Source of the DNA: Caldilinea sp.
GTDB taxonomy: Bacteria; Chloroflexota; Anaerolineae; Caldilineales; Caldilineaceae
Length of the DNA: 9,563 nt
Direction of reading: 5' to 3'
Assembly (NCBI GenBank): GCA_025055055.1
Contig: JANWYX010000102.1
Span: 1-9,563 of the forward strand
The notes under the pieces were generated by a model. The model made no database searches. It was not told the origin of the DNA and saw only the letters and a program-made list of their open reading frames with translations. Both the position numbers and the translations under genes were made by a program. Below, in pieces: positions 1 to 9,563 of this stretch (positions are counted from its first letter, which is position 1; every line of letters begins with the position of its first letter).

Positions 1-198
<198 letters not shown>

Positions 199-199
199 A

Positions 200-1337
<1,138 letters not shown>

Positions 1338-1346
1338 GCCTCCCTC

Positions 1347-1667
1347 TCACTTTCTCAACATGTACAACAGCATGCGCATGGCGCTTTGCGCCTTGACGCT
1401 ATGGGGCAGATCGGGCGCCATGCGGATCAACAGCCCCGCGCTCGCCTGCACGCTTTCGCCGCCCAGGGTGATGATGGCCTCGCCGTCGAGCATATGGATC
1501 AGCGCCTCCCGCGTCGAGGTATGTTCGGTCAGCTCCTGACCCGGCGCAAAGGCGAAGAGCACGATACGCACCGCCTCGCTCGCATAGAGCGTGCGGCTGA
1601 CGATACTGTCCGGCGGCGCGACGAGCGTCTCTTGCAGGGCGGTGATCAGTGTGAATTGGTCTTGCAT
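1347..1667 (-). CDS. Small single-domain cupin (degenerate metal motif)
   Basis: This 106-residue protein has the cupin beta-barrel pattern. The first motif is at about residues 42-62, PGQELTEHTSTREALIHMLD followed by Gly. The second is at about 78-90, with PDLPHS. The usual HxH of motif 1 is reduced to a single His49 with Ser51 in the second position. Glu54 and His89 are present and His58 is nearby, so a metal site is possible but atypical. There is no signal peptide or membrane segment, so it is probably cytoplasmic. The ATG at 1667 follows GGGAGG with good spacing, and the gene starts 22 bases after the stop of the protoglobin fusion. No substrate can be assigned. It may be a sensor or small-molecule-binding protein for the neighbouring NO/N2O genes (inference). 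Confidence 0.75.
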   Translation of the reverse strand: MQDQFTLITALQETLVAPPDSIVSRTLYASEAVRIVLFAFAPGQELTEHTSTREALIHMLDGEAIITLGGESVQASAGLLIRMAPDLPHSVKAQSAMRMLLYMLRK

Positions 1668-1689
1668 GGACGCCTCCCAATGGACGCTT

Positions 1690-2646
<957 letters not shown>

Positions 2647-2651
2647 CGTCA

Positions 2652-2657
2652 CCTCCT
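2652..2657 (-). promoter_or_regulatory. Ribosome binding site that fixes the protoglobin fusion start
   Basis: On the minus strand a perfect AGGAGG sits five bases before the ATG at 2646. The alternative in-frame GTG at 2650-2652 overlaps this element, so it is unlikely to be the start. Confidence 0.8.
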
Positions 2658-2672
2658 AATGGTGCGTGCTTC

Positions 2673-2733
2673 GTGCTGCGTGTTCCGTGATGTTTGATAT
2701 CATTCTTGACGCGGAACACGAAACACGCAGCAC
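2673..2733. repeat. Imperfect inverted repeat between the cupin and the protoglobin fusion
   Basis: The left arm GTGCTGCGTGTTCCG (2673-2687) is fully complementary to two blocks of the right arm. TTCCG pairs with CGGAA at 2712-2716, and GTGCTGCGTG pairs with CACGCAGCAC at 2724-2733, leaving a 7-base bulge at 2717-2723. The loop of 24 bases contains the palindrome TGATATCA (2694-2701). The flanks carry further related words (GTGCGTGCTTCGTG), so this looks like a GTG/CAC-rich intergenic repeat. No T-run follows on the minus strand, so it is not a typical intrinsic terminator. It fills most of the 93-base gap and could affect mRNA stability, or be a dispersed repeat copy. Confidence 0.7.
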
Positions 2734-2739
2734 TTTCCC

Positions 2740-3150
2740 CTATGCGCCAAACCAGCGCTCGAACCGTTTCTGGATGGCGCGCGCCAGCAGTTTGCCGAAA
2801 TGTCGCGGATAGACGCGGTCGTGGCAAGTGATGCGCACCGTCCACAGGGCGTCTGACTCGTTGCGTAGGCTATGCGCGCAGCCGGCGGGCACAAAGACGC
2901 ACTTGCCCGCTGCGCCGGCGATCTGACGCCCCTCCACCTCGAAGACGCCCTCGCCTTCCAGCACGTCGAAAATTTCGTGCTTATTCTCGTGGGTGTGACG
3001 CTCGATGGTTGCGCCGGGGGGCACCACGAGCAGATAGGCGTGCACTTCCTCCCCGCGGAAGAGCCTCACCAGTTGCACGTCGCGCGTGCGCGCATTGCGA
3101 TAACTATAGACGTTGAGCGCGCCTGCTTGGGGTGCGATGGGTTGAGCCAT
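2740..3150 (-). CDS. Single-domain cupin with complete metal-binding motif
   Basis: This 136-residue protein carries an exact cupin motif 1: Gly46, His52, His54, Glu59 and Gly66 in the spacing G-x5-HxH-x4-E-x6-G (PPGATIERHTHENKHEIFD). Motif 2 follows as VPAGCAHSLRN (87-97, His93). These four side chains would form a mononuclear metal site. The C-terminal 30 residues are basic and aromatic (YPRHFGKLLARAIQKRFERW). There is no export signal, so it is predicted to be cytoplasmic. The ATG at 3150 follows GGAGAG six bases upstream and lies 14 bases after the stop of the cytochrome gene. The family is functionally broad, so the substrate is unknown. Its place between the cytochrome c and the protoglobin fusion suggests a role in the same N-oxide response or metabolism. 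Confidence 0.85.
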   Translation of the reverse strand: MAQPIAPQAGALNVYSYRNARTRDVQLVRLFRGEEVHAYLLVVPPGATIERHTHENKHEIFDVLEGEGVFEVEGRQIAGAAGKCVFVPAGCAHSLRNESDALWTVRITCHDRVYPRHFGKLLARAIQKRFERWFGA

Positions 3151-3164
3151 GAGTTTCTCTCCGT

Positions 3165-3614
3165 CTATTGATGGATCGAACGCAGATAGGCCACGATGTC
3201 GGCGATTTCCTGGTCGGTCATGGCCGGGTTGCCGCCCTTGGGCGGCATGGCGATGCCGGTGGTGTTGAGCGGGTCACCGGCGTCGCGCCCGCGCTTGATG
3301 AATTCGATCAGTTGCTCGTCGGTCTGTTGCGCCATCCACTCGCTGGTGGTGAGATCTTTGCCCAGGCCGGTCACCCCTTTAGCGTCTGGACCGTGACAGG
3401 CCACGCACGCAGTGGCGTAGATTTTAGCGCCGTTGGCGGCGTCGCCGACAGGTTTTGCAGGAGCGTTCGCAACCGATTGCTGCGCTTCCTGCTGCTGTGC
3501 TGCAGCGGGCGGCGCCGTCGGGGCGACCTCCTCCTTGTTATCTCCGCCGCCGCAGGCCGACAAAATCAGCGCCGACAGAAGCATCGCAGTAACCAGCGTC
3601 ATCCGTTTGAACAT
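3165..3614 (-). CDS. Lipoprotein monohaem cytochrome c, probable electron carrier to NosZ
   Basis: This is a 149-residue precursor. The N-terminus MFKRMTLVTAMLLSALILSA followed by Cys21 is a lipoprotein signal with an LSAC lipobox, so the mature protein should be anchored outside the cytoplasmic membrane. An Ala/Gln/Pro-rich linker (about 27-57) gives it reach. The cytochrome domain (about 58-149) has one haem site, CVACH at 70-74, and a likely sixth ligand Met123 in MPPKGG. Helices typical of class I cytochrome c close the domain (TDQEIADIVAYLRSI). The ATG at 3614 is chosen over an in-frame TTG at 3632 because GAGG lies five bases upstream and the lipoprotein signal begins there. It follows nosL by 57 bases. 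A role as electron donor to the CuA site of NosZ is an inference from location and topology. Confidence 0.92.
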   Translation of the reverse strand: MFKRMTLVTAMLLSALILSACGGGDNKEEVAPTAPPAAAQQQEAQQSVANAPAKPVGDAANGAKIYATACVACHGPDAKGVTGLGKDLTTSEWMAQQTDEQLIEFIKRGRDAGDPLNTTGIAMPPKGGNPAMTDQEIADIVAYLRSIHQ

Positions 3615-3617
3615 AAT

Positions 3618-3623
3618 CACCTC
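3618..3623 (-). promoter_or_regulatory. Ribosome binding site of the cytochrome c gene
   Basis: GAGGTG on the minus strand has its GAGG core five bases before the ATG at 3614. This supports that start over the upstream TTG at 3632. Confidence 0.7.
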
Positions 3624-3671
3624 TTCTAACAATGAACGAAATGGTTCGGAATGTCAAGCAACCTCACAAAA

Positions 3672-4163
3672 TCAATGATGGTGCTCGGCCATTGCCAGCT
3701 CGATCCGAAGATGATCCCAATCGAGCACAACGCCTCCCACTTCAGCGGCGAAGCGTTCGGCCGCCGATAGGTTGGCGAAGGCGGCGACGCCGAACCCCAT
3801 CGGAGAGCGGATGGCGTCGCTTTTTACATACGTTGCGTCTTGCGCGTCAATCCACTCTTCACTGTCATAGTCATGCACCCAAATTCCTACAGGCGTCAGC
3901 TCTGGATGTTTACGCATATAGACGACCATGTCGCCGATGTCGTCAAAGGCTAGGCTCTTATAGCGTCCTTCGCTTTCTGCATAGGCGAATGAGCTGGCGT
4001 ACCTGGGCTGGCTGATGATCATGCCACATTCGGTGCAAGTAGATTCTCCATAGCGAATATCGGCGGGTCTCGGTTCTGCAGGATTATTGCTGCACGCCGT
4101 CAACAGGAGCATGAATAGCAGAACCATCATCGCCCGCCAGCTTTGCGAGATCGTTTCAGTCAT
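3672..4163 (-). CDS. nosL: NosL, copper-binding lipoprotein of nitrous oxide reductase maturation
   Basis: This 163-residue precursor has a lipoprotein signal: a hydrophobic stretch AMMVLLFMLLLTAC ends in a lipobox with Cys24. The mature part has the NosL copper motif CTECGMI (residues 43-49), followed by YASSFAYAESEGRYKSLAFDD and GDMVVYM, which match the NosL fold. NosL is known to bind Cu(I) and deliver it for assembly of the NosZ copper centres with NosDFY. The chain ends in AEHHH, a His-rich tail that could add to metal binding. The ATG at 4163 is chosen because it gives a normal short n-region. An ATG at 4199 in the same frame would add 12 residues and cannot be excluded. The gene starts 41 bases after nosY and completes the maturation block. 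Confidence 0.95.
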   Translation of the reverse strand: MTETISQSWRAMMVLLFMLLLTACSNNPAEPRPADIRYGESTCTECGMIISQPRYASSFAYAESEGRYKSLAFDDIGDMVVYMRKHPELTPVGIWVHDYDSEEWIDAQDATYVKSDAIRSPMGFGVAAFANLSAAERFAAEVGGVVLDWDHLRIELAMAEHHH

Positions 4164-4204
4164 GGTTGTACCTTTTTCAAGACGACCTTTCACCAGCATT
4201 TTTC

Positions 4205-5035
<831 letters not shown>

Positions 5036-5041
5036 GTCCGA

Positions 5042-5902
<861 letters not shown>

Positions 5903-5906
5903 CCGA

Positions 5907-7418
<1,512 letters not shown>

Positions 7419-7422
7419 CGTG

Positions 7423-7428
7423 CACCTC
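7423..7428 (-). promoter_or_regulatory. Ribosome binding site for the GTG start of nosD
   Basis: GAGGTG on the minus strand has its GAGG core six bases before the GTG at 7418. It supports this non-ATG start, which leaves a complete signal peptide. Confidence 0.7.
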
Positions 7429-7445
7429 TAAACCGTCTAAACCGT
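7428..7445. repeat. Short tandem repeat in the nosB-nosD gap
   Basis: CTAAACCGT occurs twice in direct tandem (7428-7436 and 7437-7445), just upstream of nosD on the transcribed strand and overlapping the edge of its ribosome site. With only two copies it may be a chance duplication. Confidence 0.6.
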
Positions 7446-7454
7446 CAGGCGCGT

Positions 7455-8123
<669 letters not shown>

Positions 8124-8146
8124 AGAGCAATTCCCTCTTTCGTGCA

Positions 8147-8177
8147 CTCCTCTCCGAGCGCAGCGACCGGAGAGGAG
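8147..8177. repeat. Perfect 10-bp hairpin upstream of nosB
   Basis: CTCCTCTCCG (8147-8156) is an exact reverse complement of CGGAGAGGAG (8168-8177), with an 11-base loop. On the nosZ-nosB transcript it lies 23 bases upstream of the nosB start codon, just before its ribosome site. There is no T-run after it, so it is not a classical terminator. It may act in mRNA processing or stability. Confidence 0.8.
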
Positions 8178-8235
8178 GAGAAGAGCGTCTGAGAAGCGTG
8201 GCGAATCGACGTCTTGCTTCTCACTCCTCCTCTCC
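8169..8235. repeat. Larger alternative hairpin sharing an arm with the nosB hairpin
   Basis: GGAGAGGAGGAG (8169-8180) is exactly complementary to CTCCTCCTCTCC (8224-8235), and inside it GAGAAGC (8191-8197) pairs with GCTTCTC (8216-8222). That gives 19 base pairs with an asymmetric internal loop and an 18-base terminal loop. The arm at 8169-8177 is also used by the smaller hairpin, so the two folds exclude each other. The element lies wholly in the nosZ-nosB spacer. Confidence 0.7.
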
Positions 8236-8250
8236 CTTCTCTCTTTCCCT

Positions 8251-9563
<1,313 letters not shown>

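Noticed and set aside
2692..2710. FNR/CRP-like box around TGATATCA
   Set aside because: Only one half (TTGAT) fits the TTGAT-N4-ATCAA pattern. The other half is TTCTT, and the site lies in a hairpin loop far from a clear promoter.
3629..3657. Promoter-like sequence upstream of the cytochrome c gene: TTGACA (3652-3657) and CATTGT (3629-3634) with a 17-base spacer on the minus strand
   Set aside because: The -35 is perfect but the -10 matches only half of the consensus, and the implied transcript start would fall inside the ribosome site. A 5'-end map would decide.
8124..8250. Intrinsic terminator after nosZ
   Set aside because: The hairpins are strong, but neither is followed by a U-run on the minus-strand transcript.

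Overview
The window holds part of a nitrous oxide reductase (nos) locus. All twelve genes are on the minus strand, so transcription runs from the right edge to the left. In transcription order they are nosZ (3' part only), a four-helix membrane protein matching NosB, nosD, nosF, nosY, nosL, a lipoprotein monohaem cytochrome c, a cupin, a protoglobin fused to a MoaD-like domain, a second cupin, a polytopic membrane protein resembling NnrS, and the 5' end of a haem-copper-oxidase-like membrane protein. Gaps are mostly 1 to 60 bases. The largest are 127 bases (nosZ to nosB) and 93 bases (cupin to protoglobin fusion), and each holds an inverted repeat. No gene-free stretch exceeds 300 bases.

Right half (about 3672 to 9563): the catalytic and maturation block. 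NosZ reduces N2O to N2. NosD, NosF and NosY form the ABC-type machine needed to build the copper cluster, and NosL is the copper-delivering lipoprotein. The CTEFC form of the CuA loop and the NosB-like gene directly after nosZ point to the clade II (atypical) type of nos cluster. nosR, nosG, nosH and the nosC genes are not seen here.

Left half (1 to about 3614): an accessory block of the kind expected in NO and electron handling. The cytochrome c is a membrane-tethered candidate electron donor to NosZ. The other five genes include a possible haem gas-binding protein (protoglobin), two small cupins, an NnrS-like protein and a haem-copper-like protein. The protoglobin-MoaD fusion is the least expected item. 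Its MoaD-like domain keeps the beta-grasp core but lacks the terminal Gly-Gly of a sulfur carrier.

The organism looks like a GC-rich bacterium. The clade II nos layout, lipoprotein anchors on NosL and the cytochrome, and the predicted membrane anchor on NosD would suit a lineage such as Chloroflexota, but this is inferred from style and content and is not proven by the window.
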